In this document: one piece after another, positions 1-11,505 of the stretch | Position numbering within the stretch: position 1 is the first letter of the stretch | Layout: each line of letters starts with the position of its first letter | DNA from: Rhynchosporium graminicola | Lineage: Eukaryota; Ascomycota; Leotiomycetes; Helotiales; Ploettnerulaceae | NCBI GenBank assembly: GCA_900074885.1 | Contig: FJUW01000025.1 | Coordinates: 695,118-759,117 of the forward strand | DNA: 64,000 bases | Direction: 5' to 3' | The notes under the pieces: model-generated | Databases searched by the model: none | Seen by the model: the letters and a program-made list of their open reading frames with translations, nothing else | Told to the model about the DNA's origin: nothing | Program-made: the position numbers and the translations under genes

Positions 1-2304
1 CCGTGGATTGTCAGACCATGGGATGATGAAAATAATGGCTGACAAGCCCAGCCCTGCGTACATAGCAGCTCGCCATGGCCGGAGATCAGGATGGCGGAAT
101 TTTGGATGCAGAGTCGCATATACGCACTCGGAAGCGATAATCGTAACCTTCGAATGTCAGCCTCCATACGCAAGACAATAGGAGAGTGGAGAAGTGCCAC
201 TAACCACTAGCCAATATAGCTTCTGCAGGCCCGGATCGCAATAAAACCCATTATAGACTGACGGGATGGTGGAATCCCACATCAGAATCACGATTCCCAA
301 GTATTCGAGCTGGTTCCCTTGCTGGTGTACGTGCGCAGTATGATTTCCGAATATGTGGAAACTATGAGTATATTCAGTGGTTGCCTGCTGGATGCCCTAA
401 AGCGTGCAAGACCGAACTCACGTGGCTGACAGGAAGAAACAAATGGCGACTCCGAAGAAGAAAAGTTGAGTAGACAAACACGTCACCTGTCGTAGCACTC
501 TCGTACCGAGGGTATATGTTTTTGTAAACCACAAATGGAAGCCTTAGGAAAAGAAGAGAGCCGAGGAGATGTGAGTAGATGTTCACTTTTTTTTCCAGAT
601 CAGTTGTCTTGCTTGGACTGGAGTTGGAGCAGGTGAATGAGTACCAGTTTCGTTATGAATGCCGATCAGGCTGGCGAATGACTTTTGGAATGACCCAGTT
701 GCAGGCCTGAGGTGTCAGAACTGGAATGCATACGGATCAATATAGAAATCCTTACCGGTAACCCGAGAGGATGAATTCATTATCTCTACAAATGTCAGAT
801 GTATCAGCAATAGGAAGGAGGCAATATTGACTGTTGCCAGGAGTCTGGACCGCGCCAAAGTCAGTGAGTGTAGTGTTTGAAAGGAGGAGCTCTGCTTCGC
901 TGATCAAGATACTGACGGAGCTCATCATAAAATAGAAGACCAGGTCGGCCACTTCGAGTCTGCTCCGATGCCGAGCTGTCGAGTGGTATTTTCATGTCCC
1001 TATTGATCTGTATTCGTTTTATAGTTGTCAGCAGTGCCAATAACGTTCGTCGATAGACGGTAGAGAATGAAGAGCATCTACATCAAGTCGCGACGGCGTA
1101 CGCTTGCGTGAGTGTGAGTGTGATATTGTACGAGTTTCGCGTCGTCTTAAATATCGTATATTCGTGTGTTTGTTTGTTTACTTTCTTGCGTGCTTGCTTG
1201 CTTGCCTGTTGCTAGGCGGGGTATCGTGCAATTGCCGATTACAATATACCTCGTCTCGTATGTTCTGCAAACTTCAACGAAGCTGCTAATATTCGAAGGA
1301 AAGGACAAGACAAGAACAGCAGCGAGCATCTTGTCTTTGTTCTGGCTCGCAGACGCATGTGGAGCATCCGCCCTTGATCAGAGCGAGAGACAAGGTGATA
1401 CATTCCGGAGGGTTGCATCACGGCAAGCGACGCGACAATACTCCGCGGCAAGCACCTGGCAATATCTCGAGACACGACACCACACGACACCACACGACAC
1501 CCTACCTCACTTCAACCGCACCTTTATTCGTTGCTGCCGAGGACAACTATCGCGCTTATCCACTTCGAGATAACGGCCCATGCAATAACTCTAGCGATGT
1601 GTCAATCAGCTTCTTCTCGGCTCCTCGCTTATTTATTTATTTCATCTATTTTTTCCTTGATTGATCGCTTTGCAATGTTTTGAGCTGAACGCATCTCGTC
1701 AGACCTCGATTTTCCCTCTATGCCTCCTTCCCTACCTACACACTCCATCCCATTCCATCCTATCCCCGGTCATCACCCTTAAAATGGTGAAGCAGCGGGC
1801 GGGCGGGTTTCCTACCTGCAGTGCAGTCTAGTTCACTCTCATCTCCACTTCCCCCCTCTCAGTCGTGCTAGTTTCGGGCGAGCCCTACTCCTTCCCTCCC
1901 CTCTGTTTCTTCTGCGCATGCCATATCTACCTTACCTGTTGTCTCGGAAACGAGCACTAACAAAGTCAGAGTAGTAGCCACAAGATAACTTGAGCTAAAG
2001 AGATTCTAGTATTGCTACTTAATCTAAAGCTCAGGAAAAAGGATGAGATACCTTCGCATTCGCGCCCGGTTGAGGAGGATTAGGAAAACCCCCACTATTC
2101 TTATAAGAAGGGAGGAAAACTAATCTCAAGGTAACATGCCGGTGGCAATACAGAAAGTTGATGAGGTGTATTCCAGGCATCAAAAGAATAGACAAGAGCA
2201 AGGGCAACAGCAGAAGTAGAGAGAAAACTGCAAGGGAAACAGTTGCCACAGACAGGCAGGCACTTCTAGCACAGATTCCTGAACTAGATCTCTTCCATGA
2301 TTTT
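1..2304. other. Stretch without a supported gene
   Basis: I see no recognisable protein here on either strand; the open frames are short, overlapping and of odd composition. The stretch holds a short tandem repeat of ACACGACACC units near 1471-1502, a TTGC-rich run near 1186-1206, and a pyrimidine-rich plus-strand tract at about 1690-1925. Such C/T tracts commonly precede transcription starts in filamentous fungi, but no convincing plus-strand gene follows it. Confidence 0.5.
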
Positions 2305-5300
2305 TTATCCGCATTTGCCTTCTACAGCTTCAGGGTCTTCCGAGGGGACTGATAGTATTAGTTATGTGATATGTATTAAAATGAATAAGTTGCTTACTTT
2401 TGCAGTGCAATTTATTCTCGCAGGTTTCTCTACCTACTATGAGACTGCACCTGGCTGATTTCGTATTAGCTTCGCAAAGTAGTAGAGTTATTATTCTACA
2501 CTTACCGCCTACATAGTTACCGTTACCTACACAGCGCCTTTTAGTACTTGATGAATTATCATCTGCTTTAGTTAGTACTAACATCAGAGTTATAGTCGCA
2601 GTTACATACGAGTGCAGATCCCAGTGTTGCAATCGGAAGCGAAACCACATTCGGCTTATTAGTTAGTACGATAAATTACTATGGCCACAGCTAAATCCCC
2701 ATACGGGAATAGCTAAATCCCTATACACTAACTAGGCGAGCTGAAAATAATGGGTGCATTTATTACTACTAAAAATTAGGTGCATAACTATATATAGTAT
2801 ATCGCTAGCTCTCCTTTATTATATAAAATCATCAAAATCATCTTTACCCTCTATATCCTAGGTATATACTTCTATCCCTCTAATTATATCCCTCTGAATC
2901 GACATTTTACTAGCTGTAGTAGTATCTATAGTACTATCTGAATAATAGATTAATAATATACTATATATATACCCTCTCTCCCTCCGTGTACCGGGTTCAT
3001 AGCTATCTTAATACCCACCCTCAAGCCTCTGTATAGCTATTATAGTCGATAATACGTAATTTTATATAGTAGAAAGCTGCCTAAGTGATACAGGGGTAGA
3101 GCTTAAGGGTAGTTCAAATAATGAAGGCTCTCGGCGAGTATTTGAAGGTGCTACTCTACCTCTTAACGCACCTTTTAGTCTCCTTTTACCTTTAACCTTT
3201 AATAGATTCAGGAGAGGTAGAAGAGCTAGGGGAGTAGAGTATACTGATTCAGGCCTGTCGTAGTATTAGTAGTGATGAATATCACTTAACTAGATATAAT
3301 TACTTTCTTATTACTGCTTCTAGAGAGTATGAAGGCATAGTAGACTAAAGGCTTGCTATATAGTATAAGTATAGCTATTAGGTGGGGGCCCTTTAGAGGG
3401 GAGCTTGCTAGATTCTTATACGATTTTCTGGAGAGCCCGAGTATAAATATATGGAAGAATTGCAGCTAAAATAGGTATATTTATACTATGCCGGGGCTGT
3501 AATTACTATTAGGTAATAACTAAAGATATCTCGGCTTATTAAGCTATCTAAAAAAGCTGTAATTTAAGGAATACTCCCCTAAGATCAGTATGCTTACGCT
3601 ATAAATATAACTTTAAAGTAGTATAGTAACTTTTAATTAGACTAGTAACTATAACTCCAAAGTAGTATAATTAGTCTATCTAAAAGGCTATAAGCTTCTC
3701 CTTCTAAAGTAGCTATATACTCTTATAGTAGCTTATAGTACTTACTAGAAATTGGGAACGGAATTCCAGGAGAGTAGTATTAAACGCCTCCTCTGTAGTA
3801 CTAGTAAGTAGTATATTCTAGGAGCTCAGAAATGCTTTAAAAGTAGGGTAGCGTTCCTAGTTTCTAGTAATACCTTTAATTAGCCTAGGGAAGTACTTCT
3901 TAGTTTTTACAAGTATATTCATATTAATATACTACTAGTAGAGGAGATAGTAAGTAGATGGGAATAATATCTTAATATACTTAATTAGAGCTAATTCCCT
4001 ATCTATTATAATAGAAATTAGCTCTTAAATCATATACTAAGCTATCAGATCTCTTAGTTATAGTAGCGCCTATATATAGTCTCTTTCAGTCTCTCCTGAA
4101 AGAAAGACTAACCTAAGCTAAATAACTATATTATTACCTATAATACTATAAATATTCAGTAATAGTATATTAAATCGATTAGTTTTATATATATAATTAA
4201 GTAGTAAGATATCTGAGTATTATTTCCAGAGTCGAATAGAGGTAGGGTGTATAAAGAATAGTTATTCTAACGGGCTAGTTTGAGAGTAGAATTGAGAGGA
4301 GAAGCCGTTTATTTGGAGTTCCTGTAATTATAAGTAATAGAAATGAAAACCTCTTAAGATATATACCTCTATAAGCTACTGAATCGGCGTCTTTCCGCCT
4401 AGCTCTCTCTTACGCTCTATTTATACTAGATTAGAGATATCTTTAGAAAGTAATAAGATACTAGTACCTAGGGTCTCTTCTTATAAGGCAGAAAGTATCT
4501 AAGCGTTTAATATACCGGCCTTAGCTAGAGAGCTAATAGCTACACGGGTTTCTGCCGTAATAGACGTAATTCTATATGCTAGGTGCGCTATAGAGTCTGC
4601 AGATGCCGCATGATTATATATAGCCTCTAAGACCTTCAGTTTCTACTATACTTCTATCGAAGCTCTATCTTTTAAGAGATAGACTCTTATCTAATAACTG
4701 CACTTCTTTAAACCGGTATTCTTATGTCTCTTAGAGGGGTATATATTAGATAACTTCCCCTTTAGGTTATATTTACCTGCTCGGTCGCAGATAAATAGCG
4801 CACGGAATAGCTTAGTATCTTAGTGAGTAAAAGTATATCTGTGAGCCTTTATATATACTTATAGAGCAGTAAATCCCGTAGTAATATTACTATAAATTAC
4901 TTTAGGGGGCGCAGGGCTATAAGCTTAAGGCTCAGAAGCTATAGTATTAAGAAGAGATAGTAGTAGTAGTACGTTAACGTGTCAGAGTCTCTGAATAGCC
5001 TTAATTTAGCCTTAATTATAATCCTCAGCCTTAGGGGTAATTAGGTTATTATAAAAGGTTTCATTATGCATAAGTGGCCTATGCCCTCTAGTATAAATTT
5101 GTACTAGAGGGCTAAGTCTCTAGATATAGTCGCTAATTTACTAGAATTTTAGTGTATGGGGATTTAGCTATTCCCGTATGGGGATTTAGCTGTGGCCATT
5201 ACTATAGGCCAAAGTTTACTGCTTACCTTTGTCTCGGCCTCCCGCCTCTGTGAGGGTGAAGGCAGTGAAGCCAAGGGCGATGATAGCCATGATGTTAAAC

Positions 5301-5305
5301 CGCAT
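2305..5305 (-). CDS. Small secreted cysteine-rich protein, intron 1 carries a transposon
   Basis: I assemble five exons: 5305-5227, 2654-2610, 2562-2506, 2454-2398 and 2348-2305 (282 nt, 93 residues, one continuous frame). Exon 1 encodes a clear signal peptide (MRFNIMAIIALGFTAF, then TLTEA). The mature part has eight cysteines, in the local contexts AEC, SDC, GIC, RRC, ARC, ETC, LHC and GKC at the end. All four introns are phase 1; introns 2-4 are 47, 51 and 49 nt with good donors (GTATGT, GTAAGT, GTAAGC) and CTAAC/CTAAT branch sites. Intron 1 contains a 2.5-kb Mutator-like transposon; without it and one target copy it would be 49 nt. The alternative acceptor at 2566 would add one codon. Size, secretion and cysteine content fit a small secreted protein or effector candidate. 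I recognise no family. Whether the gene is still spliced correctly is unknown. Confidence 0.72.
2676..2681. repeat. Target-site duplication, left (TTACTA)
   Basis: Direct repeat abutting the left inverted terminus of the transposon; identical to 5199-5204. Confidence 0.75.
2682..5198 (-). mobile_element. RIP-degraded Mutator-like DNA transposon (MULE)
   Basis: The ends are 50-bp inverted repeats (2682-2731 and 5149-5198) with one mismatch, each containing two copies of an AGCTAAATCCCCATAC-like motif. A direct repeat TTACTA flanks both ends (2676-2681 and 5199-5204). The interior is very AT-rich and full of TAG/TAA in every frame. On the minus strand around 4800-4640 a broken frame still reads CDRAGKYN, then HPS/YPSKR-like and HKNTGLKKC residues, resembling the FAR1-type DNA-binding N-terminus of MULE transposases. 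The 6-bp duplication is shorter than the usual 8-10 bp for MULEs, so the superfamily call is tentative. A related deleted copy lies at 50807-51190. Confidence 0.75.
5199..5204. repeat. Target-site duplication, right (TTACTA)
   Basis: Direct repeat abutting the right inverted terminus; identical to 2676-2681, showing insertion within the 49-nt intron of the secreted-protein gene. Confidence 0.75.
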
Positions 5306-5680
5306 CTTGAGGGTCGGTAGGAAAGATGGGTTATTGAAAGAGTGTGGGTGAGTAAGGGCTGAAAGAGTGTGATGTAGAGAGGTAAAAACGGCTTCCGTAT
5401 GTGCATAGTGTTATATATAGACAGAAATTACTGGACACGTTGATCAGTCGCTTCCTTTTCGTGCTTTCCTCATAGTTTGAGAATTCGAAACTGCTAATTT
5501 AAGAAGCCTTAATGAAACATGTTAAATTCGTAATCAGGGTCTTATTTGAGTTTCTGATCAAATTTGAATCAGGTTTGGGTGTTGGGCCCTTGGCGAGCCT
5601 CCTTGCGAGAGAGACAGGGTAGGGTTGATTTACTCCTACTTATACTACGAAGTAAGCCTCTACCCTGTCTTTATTACAGG
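5306..5680. other. Upstream region of the secreted-protein gene
   Basis: Non-coding region upstream of the minus-strand start at 5305. The minus strand is C/T-rich just before the start codon, as in many fungal 5' leaders. An 11-bp perfect inverted repeat (5612-5622 and 5660-5670, AGACAGGGTAG and its complement) surrounds a 37-nt loop; its role is unknown. Confidence 0.4.
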
Positions 5681-5689
5681 GAGCTCCAT

Positions 5690-6061
5690 CATTAGCCAAA
5701 ACCCAGACGTTTTTTTTTTGAGAATACACATCGCCGCCTGGAACGACTACTTCCCCTCTGTCGTGGAACAATGGCTGTGGCGCTCTTCTGCTATCTTTAC
5801 ATCATATTCGGGACTGCTATGGTTGTTGATCAACTTGAATGTCCATCAATGGAAATCCATCAATGCTTATTGGGATCGAGTACTGATGTCGAGGCACATT
5901 GGTTCAGTTATGTCTTTCTGGGAACAGTCTGTTCTATCTGTGGGGTTGCATGCATCTTTGCTCGCATATATTTGGTTCTGGATGCTTTCATTAGCATCAG
6001 GGACCTGCCACTGGCGGCATACGATACTCCGACCTGGATGAAATTTTATCCTCATTTATAG
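5690..6061 (+). pseudogene. C-terminal remnant of a fungal multi-pass membrane protein
   Basis: One frame reads AAWNDYFPSVVEQWLWRSSA and on to about 5895 (WDRVLMSRH). The homology-like continuation (HWFSYVFLGTV, then ARIYLVLDAFISIRDLP, YDTPTW and a terminal PHL before the stop at 6059-6061) lies in a different frame. The ending is typical of a common uncharacterised family of fungal membrane proteins with a conserved C-terminal ISIR.LP..AY.TP.W motif. The N-terminal helices are missing upstream. I read this as a 5'-truncated, frameshifted pseudogene; an unrecognised short intron could explain the frame change but not the missing N-terminus. Confidence 0.5.
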
Positions 6062-6330
6062 GCATCACATTCACCTGCATATTTTTCACGTGCTTTTGAA
6101 GATTTGTTGATAGTATCCTTATGATTGTAAATCTTACACGCTGTAGCATCGATGACATTCTCCGTATATAGCGTCAAGGTCTAATGTTCAGTGACTGTGG
6201 CAGCGGCCAAGGTTGGACTCCGGAGATCGCAGGTTTTCAGAAGATAAGAAATGTGGCCCGTAGGTCGTGTACTTTATTCAGTTCTCACAAGATCCGTGAC
6301 ACACTGCAACACTCCCCGTATGCATAGATT

Positions 6331-7326
6331 TTAGCGGTCCTTGGCGGGATTTGGAGGTTGGAAACGCTTCCTCATAGCCTGGACCATCTGCGAGAACCAG
6401 TACACATTGAAGAAGTTCAGCAAAGTATTGCTTCCTAAATATACGATCACGAGCCATAATGGTAGCTGCATATTATGGGAATAGCTGACCCCATTTAAGC
6501 CTGTGGCCATCATGTAATCGAAGATCGAAGAATCGCTTGCATACTTGAGATCGATAGTTGGCGTTTGCAAAGCAGTCCATACATCTCTGTAGATGCAAAC
6601 AGACTGGTAGCTGCCCCATAGTATTCGACTACTGAAGAATGTTGTCACGAGAACAAGTCCATTGTACAGTTGTATGCGAGATCCAGTCATATTGAGCTTG
6701 TTGCAAAACCAATGTATGTTTAGGAATGGGGTCGAGATCTCGTAGAGAACGAAGTTCAGGCCGTAGTAGTTCGCAAAAGGACGCTAGGTGTCACATTAGC
6801 CTTGTTTTGTTTTGTTCTAGACTAGGTACCCTGGGTTCGGACTTACGAATCCCATACTAGTAACTAGCAACGCACTTATAGCATGTGCCAGTGAACCAGG
6901 CCCAAGTACGTTGAAATGTATAATACTCGCAATCAGATCCCAGAGAAAGTATCCTGCTGCAAGTCCTTGAACCAGCCCCATCGCACCGGTATAGCCCCAA
7001 ATCCTGCCAACCCACTCCATGTTCTTTCTCTCTTCATCGTTCCAGATAACATACAAAGCTAGAGTGGTGATGAATGTTGACTGAACCATAGATGTAACGT
7101 GAACATTCCAGCTGATCCTCCTCCGAGGTGGAAGCCCACGGTATGTTTTTGGGGCGATCCATGATGATGCGAGGGGTGACAAAACGGAGAAAATGAGCTG
7201 GTAGCTGACGAGGGCTGCAATGACTTCGTGGATATGATAAGGCAGTGTCCAGAGAGACAGAAAGTCTGCTAAGGGCTTGATAGCCCGTACAAGGTAAAAG
7301 GGAGCGGGCTGAAAGATGTCCAACAT
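6331..7326 (-). CDS. TLC-domain integral membrane protein
   Basis: Two exons, 7326-6847 and 6783-6331, joined by a 63-nt intron with GTAAGT donor and TAG acceptor, give 310 residues. The protein has about six or seven hydrophobic helices. The central block with LAHAISALLVTSMGFVRP followed by FVLYEISTPFLNIHWF is the characteristic core of the TRAM-LAG1-CLN8 (TLC) family, closest in style to the TMEM56/TLCD4 branch rather than ceramide synthases, since the Lag1 HH motif is absent. Such proteins sit in ER or other endomembranes and are linked to lipid handling; the substrate is unknown. The C-terminus is basic (RKRFQPPNPAKDR) and probably cytosolic. The start is the first ATG of the open frame. 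Confidence 0.8.
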
Positions 7327-8488
7327 CTTATGAGATCAAAATCTTCAAGTCTTTACTTTTTCTTGCATTGTTGACGAGGCTAACGTTTGCCGAGTTGTGA
7401 TTGCGAATGTGAAGCTTTCGAGGTTGCTTTCGAGGTGATACGAAGCGGGTATTACCTTGATTTACAATATAACAGAAGTGCGAATTCAATTTTGTGACTT
7501 CAATATCAATTCAAGTCAAAGTCTAAATAAGATTTTTATAACATGACTGTGACAATTAGGTGAAGTCCTAAAATACTTGCGTGACTTTAATATCATTTTG
7601 AGTCAAAGTCTTAAATGCCTTTTACGACATTACTAAGATAATTAAGTAAAGTGGTGAAATGCTCTTGTGACATTAATACTCTTCGTATAATGATTCTAGT
7701 CTGGCCTCGATTGGCCATTTTTTTGTTAGTATCGATAGGTATTATACTCAAGGCAAGCTTTGACTGGGCGCGGCCGAATACCACGGGAACGTCAAAATAT
7801 ATCTTTAGTTCAAAACATATATCCTGATACCTATATCTACTTGGATTAATATTCAGCTTTTAAGCATTAGAAAAGCACGTGTTCGTACTTTTAAACTTCT
7901 CAAGTTTTTCCGAGCCGTGCTCAAAAGTTCAGATTAGACGGTACTTACCAACTACCGCTATACATCAATAGGGACCCGCCTTGGATCTGAACGTGTATGA
8001 AACTCTGCTTTTTTTCCTCAATAGTCCAAAATGGAGAACCCGGAAGTATGCTTGAACAGAGTTGGAAAGGAAGGGTCATCTCATGAAGACTTCTGACACG
8101 GCAAAGTGGAATCGTGTGAGGTATTCCATCTTTGATATTTTTATGTGAGCAAACATAAGACATTCTGTGAATTTTGAATTATCGGTATACTGGAAGCGTT
8201 CGACATGATTATGGATATTTGTTTGACATCAGCGTAGATATACTCTGAAACCTTGTTGTTGGACGCCAGAATCATGGAAGGTGAACTAATGCGACTGGAA
8301 AAACATGAAGGGATAGGCACGAATGTATTGAAGGTCCACGAGAGCCCCCAAATCTCCACCGACCAAGAGTCGCTTCTTCGAGTGAGGATCATTTGTCTCT
8401 CAAAATGGCAAGGCAAGGATATTATTCCTCATCATTCTACGCTACATTTTCAATGGCCAAATAACGCAACACACAAAATCCTTTGCCC
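7327..8488. other. Intergenic stretch with degenerate tandem repeat
   Basis: No supported gene. It contains two and a part copies of an approximately 87-bp degenerate unit (starts near 7494, 7581 and 7667, each opening with GTGACTTYAATATC or a variant). The remainder is moderately AT-rich and probably holds the promoter of the TLC gene and the 3' region of the Ran-binding gene. Confidence 0.45.
7494..7680. repeat. Degenerate 87-bp tandem repeat
   Basis: Units begin at about 7494, 7581 and 7667 with GTGACTTCAATATC, GTGACTTTAATATC and GTGACATTAATA, and share internal AGTCAAAGTCTTAAAT-like blocks. Copies have diverged by substitutions and small indels. No function is evident. Confidence 0.55.
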
Positions 8489-10940
8489 CTAAGTCTTCGC
8501 ATCTCGATCCACAAATTTTGGCGATCCAGGGCTTGTTCCCAAAGTGCTATCAGTTCCAACACTCACCCCGCGACCTAGAGGACTTCCTTTCCCCGTACTC
8601 CGCTCTGCTTGAACACGATCCAACGGTCTCGTTGTCTTTCGATGAGGTCGATATGGCGACACCGGTGTAGAAGGACGCACATCTGGCGACCCTCTTTGCG
8701 AGTCTGTTTCTTCCCTACTCCGGAGTAACCATGGCTCAGGCGTACCTTGCGGCGGCATACTCTGGCTTTGTTCTCTAGTCCACCTAGGACTTCCGGGCGG
8801 ATAACCATCATTCTGATTGTGATCTTGATATGGTGTGCCACCTCGCGAGTAGACGTACCTATCTTGGCCCGGGCTTTGATGCTGGTACTGATAGTCCTCT
8901 CCTCGTTGCTTCACGGGACTTTCGTCGTAAGGATCAAAGCCAACTTTCTGTCTTGCCTCGCGGCGGGTCCGGCGGCGTTCTTCGCCATCGCCTCCAGCGC
9001 CTGTAGTGGATGATTCCACGAGGAAGAATGTGAGGAGCTCGTCGGGTATGGATAGGTGTGAGGCTTGTTGGAATTGCTGGAGGGCGGTCAGACGGATGAG
9101 CATCTCAAGGAGGCTCAGTGAAGAGCGGATCGGTCCGAAGGGTGAAGTTTTTGGAGTGGAGAATGATGGGAGGGATGTCGATTTGGCGACTTGTTGAGCT
9201 GGAGATGCGGATGGCGAAGATCCTGGATCAAGATTGAGATAGGCTAGGCCTTCTGCGAGGCTCTCATCTTCTTTTTGCTCCCCTGATGAACTTGGGCGAT
9301 GGGAAACGTAAGCCGAGTCATCGTTCACGTCCAGTCCATCGTCGGAGCTTGAGTCATCTGTTTCGGTATACACCTCGAGTGCCATCCATTCTGGGTCAAG
9401 ATCCGCAGGTAGACGCCATGTACGATCTTCGAGGTTTTTTTGCTCATGCGTAATCTCTAGAATCTTGGGAATGCTACTTTCTCTTCGTAGCTGCTGATCA
9501 ATATCGTCCTGTGAATCGCCCTCTTCGGTTACCGAAGTTTCCGATACAGCTTTATCCAGTGTCTCGGGCTCCTCATCGTACCACTCGCTACTTCTTTCTC
9601 CCTCTTCCATCATACGCCGTGGTGGTAATGCATTGATGTCTCTCTTGAGTAGCAGCACTGGATTATTTGTCTCTCCTTGGCTGCCGATATTTAGAATTTT
9701 GCCTGTATCTGCATAGAAGATTTTTGAAATCTGATAGATAGGTAAAACGTCACGGATGCCGGCCAAGCGGACACCTTCATATGGACCAGGCTGCGCTTCG
9801 TTCTCGTCGAATGTATGAACTCTATCATCTTCAAGATCCTCAATCATCTCGATATGGTAGGCGTACTCATTTTGCCGATTCTCTCCTGTCAGTATTGGGT
9901 TCTCTTTGCCGTCATTTTCGATGGACTCAAGAATAGGAAAGTTCCGTCCAGGAATGTGTTGAATAGGTATACGCATGAGTCTGACTCTTGCTTTATGGAT
10001 TGCTTCTTTCCAGGTAGTATCTCTCATGCTATCAGGATCCGAGACCCGGTAAGAATGCCCGGCAAAGAGCATGTAGAGAGAAAGCATAAAGGCAGGTCCA
10101 ACCTGAGACGGTCCGTCCGAATTGATTGAGTACTGAGCATCTCCAGCCGTGAGAAATGTACTTGCTTGGAGTAGCCTGGACGGGGAGACAGAAGCAGGAA
10201 GTGATGTTGAAAGACTTGCGCCGGAGGTGGTAATGGCAAGGTTGATAAGTGGAACGGCATCTTCAATACGAACGAGAAGATTTTTGATGTCCTTGACTAT
10301 GAGATGAATCTCTGCTTCGTGAGCAACCTTTGTGTTTGTCTTCTTTCTTCGGGAAGATTCTTCAGCGGTGGCAGCCTTGGCGAGCCGCAGACCTAGAGCT
10401 TGGATGTCCCATCGAAGACTTTTGGTCAAGGTGACTGCTGATTCCAAGGTCGTATTACCTCTAGCTGAGCTGCAAATGTTAGAAGAGATGTAAAAGAGAG
10501 AGGCCGTGACTTACATGAGCTCTATTAGGTCAATTGCGGGAGATATGATCTGTGGTGTGTAAGCAGGCTGGATTTTTTTAGGGATTTTATCCGCGTACTT
10601 TGATCTTGCTATTCAGTCTTTCTTGGAGAGCTTGAAGTTCTTGGTAGTCGGTGTTATTGTTATCCACAGTCTAGGAGACGTTAGCTAGAAGTGGCGCCCA
10701 GTAGCTTGCATTTGTTTACCTTGAGTAGCCTCGAAGTCTGTCTTAGGGTGTATGAAGCTGTGATACCGATACCCGCTCTGCAAAATTATTAGCCCATCCG
10801 GCCATAAACATATCCTCTCGATACTAAGGATACCTTATAGCATAGTTCATAGCATGTTGCGTGATCTGTTCGTCAAATTCTTAGTACATGATCTTCAACT
10901 TGCGTTTGCTGGTTCCTACCTTGCCTAGAAAGACGTCCAT
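8489..10940 (-). CDS. YRB30: Ran-binding protein of the Yrb30 family
   Basis: Six exons: 10940-10920, 10865-10834, 10777-10720, 10670-10599, 10549-10515 and 10469-8489 (2199 nt, 732 residues). The five small exons supply the N-terminus MDVFLGK-ITQHAMNYAIR and AGIGITASYTLRQTSRLLK, missed if only the long last exon is read. The core blocks GPAFMLSLYMLFAGHSYRV and VLPIYQISKIFYADTGKI, then a PVLLLKRDINALPPRRMMEE-type segment, match the fungal Ran-binding (PF05508) family, whose yeast member Yrb30 binds RanGTP and affects RanGAP-driven hydrolysis. The last 200 residues are low-complexity Ser/Pro/Arg-rich and probably disordered. It is divergent from SUP35 with 565 bp between starts. Function beyond Ran binding is inferred from the family. 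Confidence 0.8.
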
Positions 10941-11505
10941 AATGATCGATTACCCCCAGAAGGAGGGATTTTTGGACGAACAGAATTATAGCAATATTTC
11001 AGTGAAGATATTTCATGGTGAATTTTGGCGTCGAAAGTATCCCCTTTCAGACGTTCGTTCGTACACGCCAATGGAGGCTGCAAGCCCATTTGGCTACACG
11101 AGACTAGCGCTGTGGCAGTCCAGACTCTGAAAGTGCGGATAGTCCTGATTGCCCCTTAGGCTGTTTCTCTGAACACTTACTGGCTTCCGAGTTTTTATTT
11201 TATCAACCTTCGGTTTTTGAAAAGTCCAATCAGCAATCAGGCCTCGAACTACGTTTATTTGGTGTTATTCTGCATCTTCATCTTCGTCAAGCAAGAGTCA
11301 TATCTGAGTCAGAGTAATTTATTGGCTGTCCTGGTGACGTACAAAGCCCCTCTCTTCGATATAAGTATAAAGGACGGCTGATACTGCCCCACTTCCCACA
11401 ACCACCTGCGGACACTTTACTTTACTTTTACAGACAAATCGAGGGCTAGCAAACTGTACCTAACTCACCACCTTTCATACCGTCACTTCTATTACACAAC
11501 TCACA
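10941..11505. promoter_or_regulatory. Divergent promoter between YRB30 and SUP35
   Basis: 565 bp between the two start codons. On the plus strand a TATA-like sequence TATAAAGG lies at 11366-11373, about 130 bp before the SUP35 start, followed by a C/T-rich leader (11388-11505). The minus-strand half near YRB30 has no obvious TATA box. Confidence 0.55.

Noticed and set aside
1104..1664. Overlapping plus-strand open frames of 60-135 codons
   Set aside because: They mutually overlap, translate low-complexity DNA repeats and match no family I know.
2330..2650. A single 106-codon minus-strand open frame as the gene
   Set aside because: It reads through three introns with good donors and branch sites; the spliced model yields a signal peptide and paired cysteines instead.
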